Both the position numbers and the translations under genes were made by a program. Of a DNA stretch of 64,000 nt, positions 1-11,756 are shown in pieces (the first letter of the stretch is position 1; each line of letters begins with the position of its first letter). The notes below the pieces were generated by a model. The model saw only the letters and a list, made by a program, of their open reading frames with translations, searched no databases and was not told where the DNA came from. Origin of the DNA: Isoetes taiwanensis (lineage: Eukaryota > Streptophyta > Lycopodiopsida > Isoetales > Isoetaceae); assembly GCA_021234155.1 (NCBI GenBank), contig JAJEKV010000035.1, positions 8,818,779 to 8,882,778 of the forward strand, read 5' to 3'.

Positions 1-28
1 TGCATGCCGTAAGAAGAAAACCTTGATA

Positions 29-723
29 TCAAACATCAGAAGGTTTATGGCTAGAAAGAAAGTAGGCGTTTATAGCCGGAAAGCAAGTTCTGCTCGAAAA
101 ACGAAAGGAAGCTCTGCTCGCACTTCTGATTGCGAAAAATGCTAAATCATCTGGAAATTTGCCAAGCACGGTATCACTAGCCGTTGAATCATCTGAAATG
201 CCCGAGTATTCACGGCTAAGTGTTCGGGTACAAAAGAAAAGAGGACGAAGACTCGCAAGGTAAAACCACTGCGCCGATTTTAATCTATGGTAGGCTGCAA
301 ACACTCCCCGGCAGCCTTTAGTCTAGAAACCGTGCTATCTGTAAAAGTATGAGGCATCGGAATAGATAACCCCTGAGTCCGAACCACTTTGACAAATTCA
401 AAATTATTTCCGCTGCCTGTGTTGGAATATAAACGCACAGATGAAACGCATTGGGATTCCATTTGATCTGAAGTTCGAAGAGGCAAACTCGGATTTGCCC
501 AATCACATGCAGGCAAAGAAACAGCACTGATCCTTGGCTTTTTAAAAGAACACAAACCTCTGGGCATAGCTTTCACCTTCTCAGCATCAAAAGGACCTGT
601 GGGCATCTTAGAAGGCAGGAGAACCAAGCAAAGAACAGGGTTATGGCTCGGGCTCTGGCAAAATCTGGACTGTGGTTCGTGCTCTAAGGCACTCTGGAAT
701 GCGATTTTCGCAAATGAATCCAT
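29..723 (-). other. Unassigned minus-strand reading frames, probably element-derived
   Basis: Two overlapping open frames (280-723, 147 codons; 29-304, 91 codons) lie on the minus strand in different phases. The longer product is rich in Ser, Pro and Arg and shows no domain I recognise. Its composition resembles the proline/serine-rich frames inside the TIR element near 20 kb. The phase change suggests a frameshift in one older coding region that may continue beyond the left edge. It could be the leader part of a mobile-element ORF. I assign no function. Confidence 0.25.
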
Positions 724-781
724 TAGAGGAGAAGACCGACAAAGAATTTTCTAAGCCGGACTGAAACAATCGCTAAAAGAA

Positions 782-1440
782 AATCGATTTTTCTCTTTTT
801 CTCTCTTTGTACATTTTTTTCAAGGTCCCATGCCACGTCAGAAAAGAGTTATTAATTTCAGTGTCCCGAGGGCCTAGGTCGGAGATGACAGCTTTTAAAG
901 ACCCAAAGTGTGGGAAAAAAATTTGACACAATGAATTGGGGATTGGCGCCACCTCTTTCATTTTTTTTCCTTCTATATTCTTTTTCTAAGGTCCTATGCC
1001 AGATGACAAGAAAGTCATTAATGTTACTGCCACCTACCATTATTGCACTCAATATTACCCATTGCCACCTCATCAGGTAGCATTAAATGAGAGAAAACAC
1101 GTGGCTAAATCTGGGCCATTGGCGCAACACATTCAACGGCCCAGATTAAAGATATAATTGCCCATGCCACCTCACCTTTGTATGAACGGCCAAGATCAAA
1201 CCCCTAAATCCAAGGGCCTAGATCAAAAGCCCCAAATGAGGGGCCATTTATGGTGGCATTTAATATCATTAATTTTTTTATGGATGGCCTAGATCAAATC
1301 CCTAAATCCGATGGTCTAGATTAAAAGCCCCAAATCAGGGGGATGCTTGGGGTGTTACGAGGTGGCACCGTCTGGACCGTTGAATCTTACAATCTGAACC
1401 GTCCAGACGGCGACACCTCAGCGTCTAGATTCAAATAATT
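782..1440. repeat. Non-coding degenerate repeats
   Basis: No gene is visible. A block starting with a T-rich run and a variant of aaggtcccatgcca near 820 recurs near 990 in diverged form. The phrases 'cctagatcaaa' and 'ccctaaatcc' recur between 1190 and 1330. This is old duplicated non-coding sequence. Confidence 0.5.
1359..1419. repeat. Hairpin with 19-bp arms
   Basis: The left arm 1359-1377 (gaggtggcaccgtctggac) pairs with 1401-1419 with two mismatches around a 23-nt loop. It lies just left of an AT-alternating tract (1439-1472) and could be a degenerate element end. Confidence 0.55.
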
Positions 1441-1489
1441 GTATATATATAACAGATATATATATATATACAAGTCTTTGTACTATCAA

Positions 1490-2035
1490 TGGGTCTATAA
1501 AGATTCTATAAAGATTCTCCTAGATTCTCCAAGATCCTATGAAGATTCCCCTAGGTTCCCAAAGATTATTCCATAATTTCTCTAGGTTCCCCAAGATTCT
1601 ATGGAGATTCCCCTAGATTACCCAAGATTCTATAAAGATTCTCTCATATTCTATAAGATTCCATCGATATTTCCTTAGATTCTCAAAAATTTTAAGAAGA
1701 TTCCTCTGGATTCGCAAAGATTCCTTAAAGTTCTACAAAGATTTCCCTAGATTCTGATATCCTACAAAGATTCCCCTAGATTTTATTAAGATTCCCCAAG
1801 ATTCTCCAAGATTCCATCTAGATTCCCATAGAATCTTAAGGATTTTATGAAGATTCCTCTAGATTGTTCTAGATTCCCAAAGATTTATTTGAGACTCTCT
1901 AAGATTCTCTAAAGATCCCCCTAAATTCCAAAAGAATACTCCAAGGTTCTTCTAGATTCTTCAAGATTCCATGAAGATTCCCCATTCCCTCAACATACTA
2001 TAGATTCCTTTGAAACTTCAAGATTCAAGAATATT
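1490..2035. repeat. Degenerate AGATTC-type minisatellite
   Basis: About 545 bp consist almost entirely of variants of 'agattccccta' and 'agattct', recurring every 10 to 20 bases in the same orientation with irregular spacing and many substitutions. No open reading frame of note is present. It is bounded on the left by alternating AT sequence near 1440-1472 and on the right by ordinary sequence from about 2040. Confidence 0.75.
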
Positions 2036-2039
2036 CTTA

Positions 2040-3815
2040 GTATTCGATCATGTTGGCTCCAATCATGCGACAAAATAGTGCCAAAGCACCACTCATTGGA
2101 AAGGTCTCTTCGAGAGGAATCCAACTACAGGGGCCCCACCTTCATCCGACCCCCTATTGCAAGCTCACGTGTCCTCGAAGGCAATTAAACGTAGGAAAGT
2201 TTCCCTGAAAGTCCTCTCATAAATACTTTGCCACCTCACTACCTTTTTTATTAATGAGGGTGCCATCTCACCTCCTTTAAAAGAAAAAAACCAATATAAT
2301 ATTAAAAAGTTAATGGCTAGGATTTATGCTCACCTTTTAATCTAACGGTTGAGATCTGCTGCACCAAATTCAATTTTTTGGCATCTTCCTTGCACCTTCT
2401 TCACAAAAATCAAGGGCTAGGATTTATCCTCCCCTTTCGATCCAACGGTTCGGGGATGTGGTGCATGCCCCCATGTATGCCCATGCATGCCCATCATGGC
2501 CATCCATGCACCTCAATGAGGTGGCATTATCCTGGCCTTTCATTTCGTAATTGGATGGCTGGGATGAATCTCTATGAACATGCCCATGGGATGACAAAAC
2601 ACACATCTAATACGTGTATATATATTAGTGATATATATACATAAAATATGTAGTCCAGGAGTATAAGTTTATATCGTGCAAAATCTTGTGGGGTCTTTCT
2701 TGCTCCCAAAGGTTTTTGCAACTTAATACTGTTGAAATAACACACTCAAGGGATAATTTTATGCAGTTTTCTTAGTTTTTTAGTTCAAAAAGTTCTAAAA
2801 TAGTTCTAAATTCTCTGACCTTGTAATGCAATGTTAGAGCATAAATTAGTCGAATCCCGTTGTTATTTTTTCTTTTTTTTCTCTACACACATGCTAACTT
2901 CACTTTAGGCAGCTCAAAAACTGCTACTAAAGGCAAAGGACCCCAAAATGTTATGGAGACACATGTGTTCAACGAGAAGGAAACTACGTAATTTGTCCAT
3001 AGGGGTGCGAGGAGTAGCAACCCCTCAAAAGTTTACCTATTTCTTTGCAAACAAACAAAAAAAAGCAAGATAGACAAATACTTCTCTGTGGAGAAATGTG
3101 CGAAGGCATCAATCGCTACGATCATGGAATTGTCTTTGAAGACTCTCAACATTGACAAGGAGCTTGACTATCTTCTCAACAACACTATATTGTGGATTGG
3201 TATTGTGCAAGCCCAAAGACATGATGAATACATCTCCGAACAACAAAGAAGGCCATGTAATCACGCGAGCTTCACTACTTCAACTTCGTTTCCCAGATAA
3301 ATTTATACTCTGCATCGCCGGGTTGGAACTTCAACTAACTGCATGATTTCGTGGATGTATTACCATTTGTAACACCATATGATGCAAAACAATAATTTTT
3401 CATTCAAGCGGTTTGTTCAACTGCTCCCAATGTCTTTTAAGGTCAATTAGGATGTTTAGCCAAAATGGTTGTGAAATAACAAATTTTTTTGTCTTCTATA
3501 ACAAACCAATATAAACGTTCTAAGGGATAAGATACAAAAGCGTCTAATTTTTTCATATGAGTTTGCCCCATAATAAATCTTTGGCTTTCGTAGTGGTCCT
3601 TTTCCCCTCTAAAATGAGATATTTTTCTTTGTTGTTCTTCTCCTTAATGTTAAGTCTTCCTAAAATGTCTGTTTTCATGAGCAGTTTTATAAATCTTTAG
3701 ACACAAGATAGTAAAAGAGTCCTTTTTAGGGGTATTTTAGAATTTTGTAAATTTTTAGAAGGAATCTTTCAAACGCACTTCTTAAATAAGTGCGTTTCAT
3801 TTTAAACCTTGTTTG
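2040..3815. other. Non-coding stretch with one local duplication
   Basis: No gene can be supported. A roughly 50-bp phrase beginning 'ggctaggattta' at about 2314 recurs at about 2414. An alternating AT tract (2614-2643) mirrors the one at 1439-1472. A short plus-strand frame at 3088-3346 has no recognisable domain. Confidence 0.4.
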
Positions 3816-3817
3816 AT

Positions 3818-4247
3818 GACAGAAAGTCCACATCTGGTTATCTGTGCAAACCCGGGAATGCAGCAATATCATAGGCAAGTAAAAAGTAAGAGTGTGTTAC
3901 TAAATCTAGTGTAGAAGCAGAGTATGTAGCAGTATCCATGGCAGCTTCGGAAATAATCTGGCTGCGTAGAATGCTTGAGGAATTAGGGAATTTGTCAAGC
4001 AGAGCTACCGTGCTATACTGCGATAATAAGAGCGGGATAGCGTGACCAAGAATCCAATCCATTATTCCCGAACCAAGCATATTGATATACATCATCACTT
4101 CATACGAGATGAAGTGGAAAAGGGGGAAATAAACATAATGCGTATTCCCACCAAACTGCAGCAGGCGGATATGCTAACAAAGGCCCTTTTTGAGCCTAAA
4201 CTGGTGGCAGCAAAGAATCTAGTTGGAGCCGTAGACTATAAAGGCTA
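3818..4247 (+). pseudogene. Ty1/copia RNase H and integrase-end remnant
   Basis: The translated sequence follows the C-terminal RNase H of Copia polyproteins. It shows the KSTSGYL start, SSVEAEYVA with the catalytic-region acidic residue, a YCDNKSGIA block, then KNPIHYSRTKHIDI, a VEKGEI block and a QQADMLTKAL terminus. The frame is interrupted by stops where the ASKK segment should continue, and it shifts after the CDNKS block, so no protein is made. Everything upstream (gag, protease, integrase, RT) is missing. The fragment runs directly into a polypurine tract and an LTR start, as expected for the 3' end of a Copia element. Assignment to the family is firm; the exact left break is not. Confidence 0.85.
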
Positions 4248-4256
4248 AAGGGGGAG
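4247..4256 (+). promoter_or_regulatory. Copia polypurine tract
   Basis: The purine run aaagggggag lies two bases before a TGTTGG LTR start and immediately follows the RNase H stop codon. This is the standard position of the plus-strand primer of LTR retrotransposons. Confidence 0.75.
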
Positions 4257-4258
4257 TT

Positions 4259-4920
4259 TGTTGGTTTTAGCCTTTATACTAAAAGGCATGGCTCAAGGAG
4301 CCCAAAACCGTGTAAAGCCCAAAACTGTGTAACGTACACGTGGGCAAATATTGGAAAGCGGTGGAGATATCAGAAGAAGATATAATCAGGGAAAAGCAAT
4401 GGACAAGGAAGCTTTTGGGTTCTCGGGCAGTGATCAGGTCAGAGAAAGAACGGCAGCAGGAGTTGAAGCATGAATCAGAGGGTCGGATTGGAAAGCCCAC
4501 ATTGAGTCTGTCAGAAAACAAAGACAGGCGAGGTGTCTAAAACAGAAATGGGAGACGTTGTTATAGAAGAGTGCTTGGGCTGTCGGAGCTGAAATCGGTG
4601 GATTCAAAAGCTTAGAATATCAACAGTCTTGTATTGCTCTAGCACTGCAAGTGTGGAACTAAAAGCGGGAGTAAAATGCTCTGATGGCTATGGAGCTAAA
4701 AAAAGAAAAAGGGAAAGGGAGAAATCGGTGCTAAGCTAAGGTTCGCCCAGATGGGCTTAAAATTTCTAGAGCTTTGAAATGGTAATCTAAGATTCACCCA
4801 TCATGGTTAGGCACAAAAGAACTACAAATCTGGCTCTAATTGCTGCAGTAGAGAATATCTTCAAAAAGGAATATGCCATGGCTGTAATCTCCAACAGCGA
4901 CATGTCAATCTCTTTTAGCA
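4259..4920 (+). repeat. Copia 3' LTR (right end uncertain)
   Basis: It starts TGTTGGTTTTAG straight after the polypurine tract. A plausible CA end occurs at 4919-4920 (tcttttagca), but no 5' LTR or target duplication is in the window to confirm it. It contains no gene. Confidence 0.5.
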
Positions 4921-4968
4921 ATGAAATATTGAAATAGGGTCGACTTTTTTTGCCATCATTTATTTTTA

Positions 4969-4986
4969 AGGTGACACGTGTCACCT
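4969..4986. repeat. 18-bp perfect palindrome with a CACGTG core
   Basis: aggtgacacgtgtcacct is its own reverse complement and centres on a G-box core. Related GGTGAC/GTCACC words recur at about 5023-5050, giving a second imperfect inverted pair. It may be an element end or a chance bZIP/bHLH-type site. No gene it could control is nearby. Confidence 0.5.
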
Positions 4987-5574
4987 CTAATAACCCAGAA
5001 TGTTAATCGGGAACCCTGATTCCAGGTGACAGGGTAAACTGGTCACCTTAAAAATTTTACTTGATAATTTGTGTTTGAAATTCATTTGTTCAGTTAACAA
5101 AGATCATAACAAAGGTCATTTAACAGTTGGAAATTCATTTAACAAGGCCATAAAAGTTTGAAATTCATCAAATAGGCACAATTACTAGAAGCTTTCAAAG
5201 TTCAGTTTTCATTGCTCAATGTTCAGCTTTCAGCTTTCAAAGTTTTCAAGGTTCAGCACAATTACTCAAAGCTTTCACCACAATTACTAGAAGTTTTCTC
5301 CAGTATAACAATCAAGGTTCCAATACAAAAAACACTGAGCAGTGAAAGTAAAAAGCACACTGAAGTATTTCAGTGGTTAAAGTTCAGCGGATTCAACACC
5401 ACTTTCCAAATTCTAGAAACATAGGATGCATCACTTCCTGCAAACCATAAGAAACAATTAAAATAAGAAAATTATAAGTAAACTACCAAATTCAACAACA
5501 TTACTTATAGTGATTTTATAACAGAGCCAGCTTCATTTAGACTTCCAACATGAATAACGATGCTCTCGATCTTA
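4987..5574. other. Non-coding, AT-rich
   Basis: No gene is seen. Short phrases such as 'gttcagctttcaaag' and 'caattactagaag' recur between 5180 and 5300, giving local low-grade repetition. Confidence 0.4.
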
Positions 5575-6743
5575 TTACCTGAAATAGTAATGCTTCCAGA
5601 TGCAGCAGCACTTTCTGTAGGGTAACGAAAATATTTTTTCAAAGCAGGTTTTTTTTTTTAACACCATATCCAAATCATTCATATATGCATCGTCTATTTC
5701 AACTGGCACAAGACTACCAGAACCTGTACTAGCAGCCTGCGCAGGAGTTGACACATTCAAGCTGTTGGAGATATCACGCAGAGATTGATTTCCAAACGAG
5801 GAACACAAATGAGCTGCCTTCTCCGGATTCCCAGATACTCCAGCATTCAAATTTTTAATATTATTATGAAAAGACTCGCCATACGTCTTACCACTATTCA
5901 GCACATCCATAGCAGAAACTTTTGCGACAACTCCACTTTGATCATAACGCTGATATGCTTAAGCACTCTTATGACCTGTGATCCTCATACCAACTTCAAT
6001 GGGCACACCTAATACCGCCATCTGTATAATTGCAGTACTCCTGCAACTCTTGTTGGTAAAATTACCATCGATCCCCCAGATTTCAACCATATCTTTCATC
6101 CAAGTAGAAATGGTTTTCCATGACACGTGATTTGTATTATACCAGGTATCTTTTCTAGGGCGATTAATTGATTGCAAAAACACAAATCTGCCACTAAACT
6201 TATCCTGGACCTCGTACTTCGGAAGATGGAACTTCAACTGCCTCCAACACTCTATCATGTCACATTCATAACATCTAATGGGCTCCCTGAAATCCTCAGG
6301 TTTGTACTTGTTGATGCCGCCATGCCAATTCTTGCTGGTGGTCTCACAATATTCCAAGTATTCATTAACAAAATCCCTCCCAACAAAAAACTGAAAGTCC
6401 CTGACCTTACATAACTCCTTTCCGCCACGAATCAAAAAACATGACATACAATAAAAGGCGAACCTCTTCTGGAGCCCCAAGTTGGTGGTAACCTGATGCG
6501 CAGGATGCAGCAGAATCCTCGACTGGTCTTCCCTACTCAATATGTCTGACTTTTTCCTCTTTAGAGTGAAGCCACCTGCGACAGAGTCTTCCATTGCAAC
6601 CTCCAAAGCCTTCCGGACCTTCATAAATTTGACATCCTTATAGATGTCAATCACTTTCTCTTCAATACGCGTATTCATATATAATCCTAGCATCCTGTGC
6701 CCGCCGTAATATTCTGTGAAAACCACGGAATAAATTTTGCAAT
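5575..6743 (-). pseudogene. Crypton-like tyrosine recombinase (DUF3504 type), one in-frame stop
   Basis: The reading frame resembles the tyrosine-recombinase catalytic domain of Cryptons and the animal KIAA1958/ZMYM group. In order it shows a helical VRKALEVAMED segment, a basic KRKKSDILSREDQ stretch, LIRGGKELCKV (the RGG-type first-arginine box), a KNWHGGI block, a CYECDMIECWRQ block, the WY..N segment, then box II NKSCR, GHKSA and YQRY. The box II position usually occupied by His is Lys here. A TAA at about 5957 interrupts the frame between GHKSA and AYQRY; the frame continues in phase for about 110 more codons. A plausible 3' splice site (ttgtgcag) at 6744 precedes the domain, so an upstream exon is possible. 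It lies 250 bp downstream of a DUF7869-type gene on the same strand. Family assignment rests on motif order, not a search. Confidence 0.72.
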
Positions 6744-6993
6744 CTGCACAACAGAAAACATGTTAGAATAATAAAAATACACAAACAAATAAAGAAAAAT
6801 AAATACTACACTTAACCATCATTTATTTAAATTGGATTTATGTCAGGATTTTGGACCATTTTGGCACTGCAACTTTTTCCCGGGTTAGTAAATTTGCATC
6901 GAGAATGTGACTTTTTTTTTTATAACAACACAACATGATTGCATTAAAAATTGAAAATATTTTACATATGTATGTCGAGTGACATAATGCCAA

Positions 6994-9787
6994 TTACTTC
7001 TCAGAAGTGACGCCTAGAGATATCATAGCTTTCTTCCTCACTTCCACAGATATTGTAACCCTAGCAGTCTTATTTGGGATGACCTTTGGGGTCCATGAAA
7101 ACAAAATAGTATCTAACTCAACCCAATCATCCCCTTCAATAGGGTTTCTCTTCCATTTCTTTGTCCAACTGTCTCTATACCTTTCTTCCTCTACCACTGC
7201 ATTTAACTAGTGCATTGGACACCACCACTCCACATGAACTTTGTTCACATTACGGTCACCCACTTCTTTGCAAACATCTGAGATGGTATGACCCATCCAC
7301 ACAGGGTATATCTCTTTGCGCTCTGGTACTATAAGTGCAAATTGATGGCAAAGCAAGTCATCTTTGGGATCATAATCCTCCAGCCCGAGATATTTAGGCC
7401 TTCCTTTCCTAGGACCAACATAATATTTTTCAGGAGCTGGAGGAGCCATCGACTTGCAAATACTACTAACCACATCATCCACTTCCTTAGGTGTTATCAA
7501 GTCTCTCCACCTAGACTTAGGTAGCCTTCCATCTTTCAGTTCATCAGAGGATGTGTCTACTTGTCCCAATAATCCATGTACCTGTATCCAATAATCTATC
7601 AATGCAAGGTTGGTATCATCGGGGTTATTTTTCCAATACTTGATGTATTTAGAAATGTCGTCTAATATGCTTTGCAATGAATCCACCTCTGCAAAAGGCT
7701 TAAGAGCTTTTGGTTGATCCCTTGGAATCTTAAGTTTACCATTTTCATCTTCGTGCCATATAGGTACTCCCTCATCTGGCCTCCATTTATTATCTGAAGG
7801 TCTCATCTTCCATTGCATTATTGGCTTATTTCCCATGACCCAGAAAGTATACTGAAGAGGTAGATTGACCTTCCATATCAAGAGCATAACCTTCGATAAA
7901 ATTCTTCCAATCAGACACCTCTTGTATGATCAACCCTATAGGAGAAGGTGAAATGCATTCACTAAGAACTTCCATTAGTCTAGGAAGATTGGTTACAGTT
8001 TGAGATTTCAACTGCGCACTATACTTCCCAAACAATGCATCCACATCCTCATGAGTATATCCAGGCATTAAGAACCCTAAATTCACTCTTTCAAAGACAT
8101 CCACAGCTGTTAAATAAGATAGGAATGAGAACATATACCTATTTTTATTCTATCTAACACAATTGTCAAGTTGGAGGAGGAACTTAAATGGTAGATCTCG
8201 AGGTTGGGGACGTGAACTTGAGGCTCCAACATGTTCAGAAGCATCTGACTTCCTAAACCTTGCTTTAGTAAACTTCTCTAAATTATTAGGCTTTCTATCC
8301 AACAATGCACTGAAGAGTGGTTGGCTACCACCTCCAGGGTTGTGGAGGTCACCAGAATAACCACTCTCATAGTTCCTCAAGCACCTCATCACACTTCCAA
8401 TATGAAAATCAGGATCATCACTCCACAGTTGCAAACTAAAATGGCCATAATAAATTGGTACCGAGCTATGCACTATTGCACCTGTCAGAGAGACTTGCAT
8501 AGGATAAGCTCTATTGATTTGCTTGGGTATGTAACTATACTGTGGCAAATAAGTCTTCGATTGATCCATCTTGTCATGTATAATACAAACATAGTTATTG
8601 GGTTTCCAACATAATAATGTTCTCCACATCCAATAAGTCATGTGATCTTTCATTTGCTCCCTTATCTTAGCCCTTTGGCTTGGTTATTTGGTCTTATCCA
8701 GAATCTCTTTCAACTTAGCACACAAGTCGCACTTTGTAAAGTTGTTCGAAGTGTCTATAGTGACATGCTTGAAGTGCTTGCTCCATAGTCTACTGAAGCT
8801 GGGTTGAAATATTGCAGGTACCATTAGTTCTCGAAGCAAAGCATTCACTTCCTCCAATATGCTCTTCTGGGTACAATGGGATAGCAATCTCTTCTCAACA
8901 ACTATTTTTCCCTGTTGATCTTTCCTACTTTTATGTGGCATATTCTCCCTAACAGCCAGGATCCTAGAAGTTGGCCTCAACATGCCATTATTTCCATGTA
9001 ATGCAATTTTGCTCCCCTTTGCATGACTTGCTTGCCAATTTTGCCAAGATGAAATTAGAATGCCATGAATATTAATCCATGCAACTTTACATATCCATGT
9101 CCCTAGCAGTGGGTATCTTTTTTTCTTTGGATATTTTTCATCTTGAAGTGCAAGCTCATGAATGGAGTACATGTAAGTCCTCCTCTCATCACAAGTATAC
9201 TCTTGGAAGGTGGCTCTTGCTTCCACCAATTCATCAATTTCAAATTTCTGAACACAATTAGCCCAACACATTCCATTCCCCTTACCTTAGCCATAGCTTC
9301 ACGTGAACAATCACTACTTGACTTGGACCTCTTGCTAGGATAATGTTTCACCACTGAATGTGCACTCTTCTCTGAAAATGTGGTCCTGGCAGCTATTGGA
9401 GGTGCACTAAGAGGTGTCATCCACAACCTCTGGCTCTGGTAAAAGGAATTCTCCTATAAACTCAATGCAGGCTATAGGCCATGGCATGATGCATGGAACC
9501 TCCAATTGTTTAATACAAGCAATGCAATCCTGGTGATTTGACCCTTTTTCCTTCCATTTTTCTTCTAAACTTGTTATGGCCACACCCACTTTATCCTCTC
9601 CTAACCTTTCATCATTGACAGCTTGGATAGGATCAGCTAGTATGATAGTTCCTTCACCTACTAGCTTCTTATTGCATTGGTGGTTGATTTTCACCTTCTT
9701 ATTCTTCCAATCCAACCTACTGTAGAGGATAATTTGCTTAGTAGTCTCAGCCTCAACACCCTTTGGATGGTCCACACCATTGACCTA
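6994..9787 (-). pseudogene. DUF7869-type transposase-like gene, broken
   Basis: Consecutive minus-strand frames reproduce the layout I know from large DUF7869 proteins of plants and animals. The order is an N-terminal segment (9407-9787), a Cys/His-containing region with HGNNGMLRPTS, a FSRLW..HFKHV segment ending KCDLCAKL, IIHDKMDQSKT, an LTGAIVHS block, KFLLQLDNCV, and the diagnostic GYTHEDVDALFGKYS near 8060. A C-terminal region follows with YPVWMGHTISDV and VHVEWWCP. The gene is damaged: in-frame TAA at 8684-8686, in-frame TAG at 8150-8152 (just before NKN), a phase shift near 7870 and another near 9260, and a doubtful junction near 9410. The final 67-codon frame (6994-7197) also follows a phase change. 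DUF7869 proteins are generally treated as transposase-like; the biochemical activity is not known to me. Confidence 0.68.
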
Positions 9788-10127
9788 CAAGAACAATGTT
9801 AACAATGTGATAAGAACATGTGGTAACAATGTTGATACATGTTGGGGGTGAAAGGCATTATATTTTTACCCTTTTTAGGATCCACACGCTTCACCTATAT
9901 AAAGTTAAATGTCTTAATATTAGCTCGAAAAAAGGACAAAGTAATTATGAGAATAGATTAAAGGGAACTTCAAAAAATACAAAAAAAAAAAAAAAATCAT
10001 TAAATGGGCAAATATATGTTGTAAGTGTAGGCCAAAATAGGTTGTAAGTATAGATGAGCTATAGGTAATTATACAAAATTAATGAGAACATAGGGTGTAT
10101 GTAAGTAGTATTAAAGTCTTGCATTTT
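9788..10127. other. Spacer between divergent genes
   Basis: This 340-bp AT-rich stretch separates the minus-strand transposase-like gene from the plus-strand ParB-like gene. It includes an A-run at 9978-9996. It is where any divergent promoters would lie, but no clear TATA box or other element can be asserted. Confidence 0.35.
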
Positions 10128-11756
10128 GATTGCAGACTTGCTCCGAGGCGCTCAAGAACTCAAGAACTCCGAGGCGCTCAAGATAAAATATCGCCCAAAG
10201 GTCATGCTGCTTTGAACTCTGGCCGAGCCACGAGAAAAGCTGTTCAAGGTCAGTATTGTTCATCATTCTGTGTGTCATTCCTTCATTGTTCGATTCTTTG
10301 TTTAATGTTTAGGCTTCTGTTCATTGGTCTGTTTATTGTGCAGTGTTTGTTCTGTATTTTCTGTCAATAAATCTTTTGCCCGGCTGCTCATACTCCTGTC
10401 TATCATTTCTCTGGCAGTGAGTTAAATCTGCCTTTGCATAATTGTCCTTCCTGTGTTAAATTGTCATGCCCTTGATTAACTGTTCTGTCTATAATTTGTC
10501 TGACAGTGAGTAAATTAGTCTGCCCGTGTTTAATTGGCCTGCCTTTGAGTGATTGTTCGGCCTTTCCTTTTTTGTCCTACCTATGATTAATCTGTCGAAG
10601 AAGAGATAAAATCGATTGGTAATTGCTACATCTCCTCCTAAGAAAGCAAGAGGCTCGGAAGATACTCTAGCGACCTCAAGCTCACAGAAGAAGGAAAAGC
10701 CTAACGAGGATGCAGTATCCTATGCATTGTCGATGGATGATAGCGGATCCATTATCAGAGCAGACACAGATCCTCGATGCCCCGAGGAGAAGATGGATGA
10801 CAGTATGGAGTGGTATGAAAACAAATGGTAAGGTGGATCTTGTGTTACACTCCAGGAAGAAAGAGACCGATCTTATAAAGAAATAAGGTATTCTTATCAC
10901 TTGTGAGGAGCAGGATGACATATATTATCAATTTCTAGTGGAGGTTGTGAAGAACCACAAGAAAGATCTCGTCAGATTTACACACGCCAGGGCAACAGCT
11001 TTTAAAGATGGTCTGATGAGGAAGGATGCGAGTGTTGAGTCATGTTTCAAGTACGGATTGCCTCAAAATACTGCTCTCACTCCAGTGTCTATAAGTGAAG
11101 GGGTGTCTGCAGTGAGGAGAGCTTTGTGAGGACCTTCTCCAAGTTACTACCTGGAAGAGTTGAAGCATCAAAATGATATCAGGGATGTACGAAGATTGCT
11201 GGACTTAGGAAAGGACATCCCAGCTGCAACAGTTGATGGCATGCTGGCAGAAAATGACTCCGAAAAAAAATCGCAGTTGGAGGCAATGAGTAGGTTAGTC
11301 AAGTATGCAGACAACTACCCATTTGGCCAATCTTTTACACATCCCATCCATGTTGACCGTCTGGTGAGATCACATAAGTCAACATTTGTTAGCAGGAGGT
11401 ATGACCCTGAGCATGCAAGAGAAATCTTGAGGGCAATGGTGAGGAATCCAAGACAAGTCCCTATGCCAGCAGACGTGCTTCCTTAGGATAAGAAAAAGGA
11501 TGCTCCACTCCAGTGGACAATGCTAGAGGAGCTTACAGTAAAGAACCCAAATGTATGCTTTCTTATTATTGACGGACAGCATTCTATTGAAGCACAACGA
11601 TCCCTATCCAACCAGGCTAAGCAAACAGGACAAACCATGTATGTGCTTCATTACAACCACAAGAGGTATCAGTTTCTAAGCCCCATACCCCTGCAGAGGA
11701 CCTCGCAGGGATGAGTACAACATTGAACGAAATGGGCGAAGTTTTCCTTTATAAAA

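Noticed and set aside
1490-2035. CRISPR-like array
   Set aside because: Spacing is irregular, repeats are short and degenerate, no unique spacers or cas genes, and the genome is eukaryotic.
11160-11750. Bacterial contamination or direct bacterial transfer of ParB
   Set aside because: The gene carries introns with plant-type splice sites and lies between plant elements; any transfer would have to be old.
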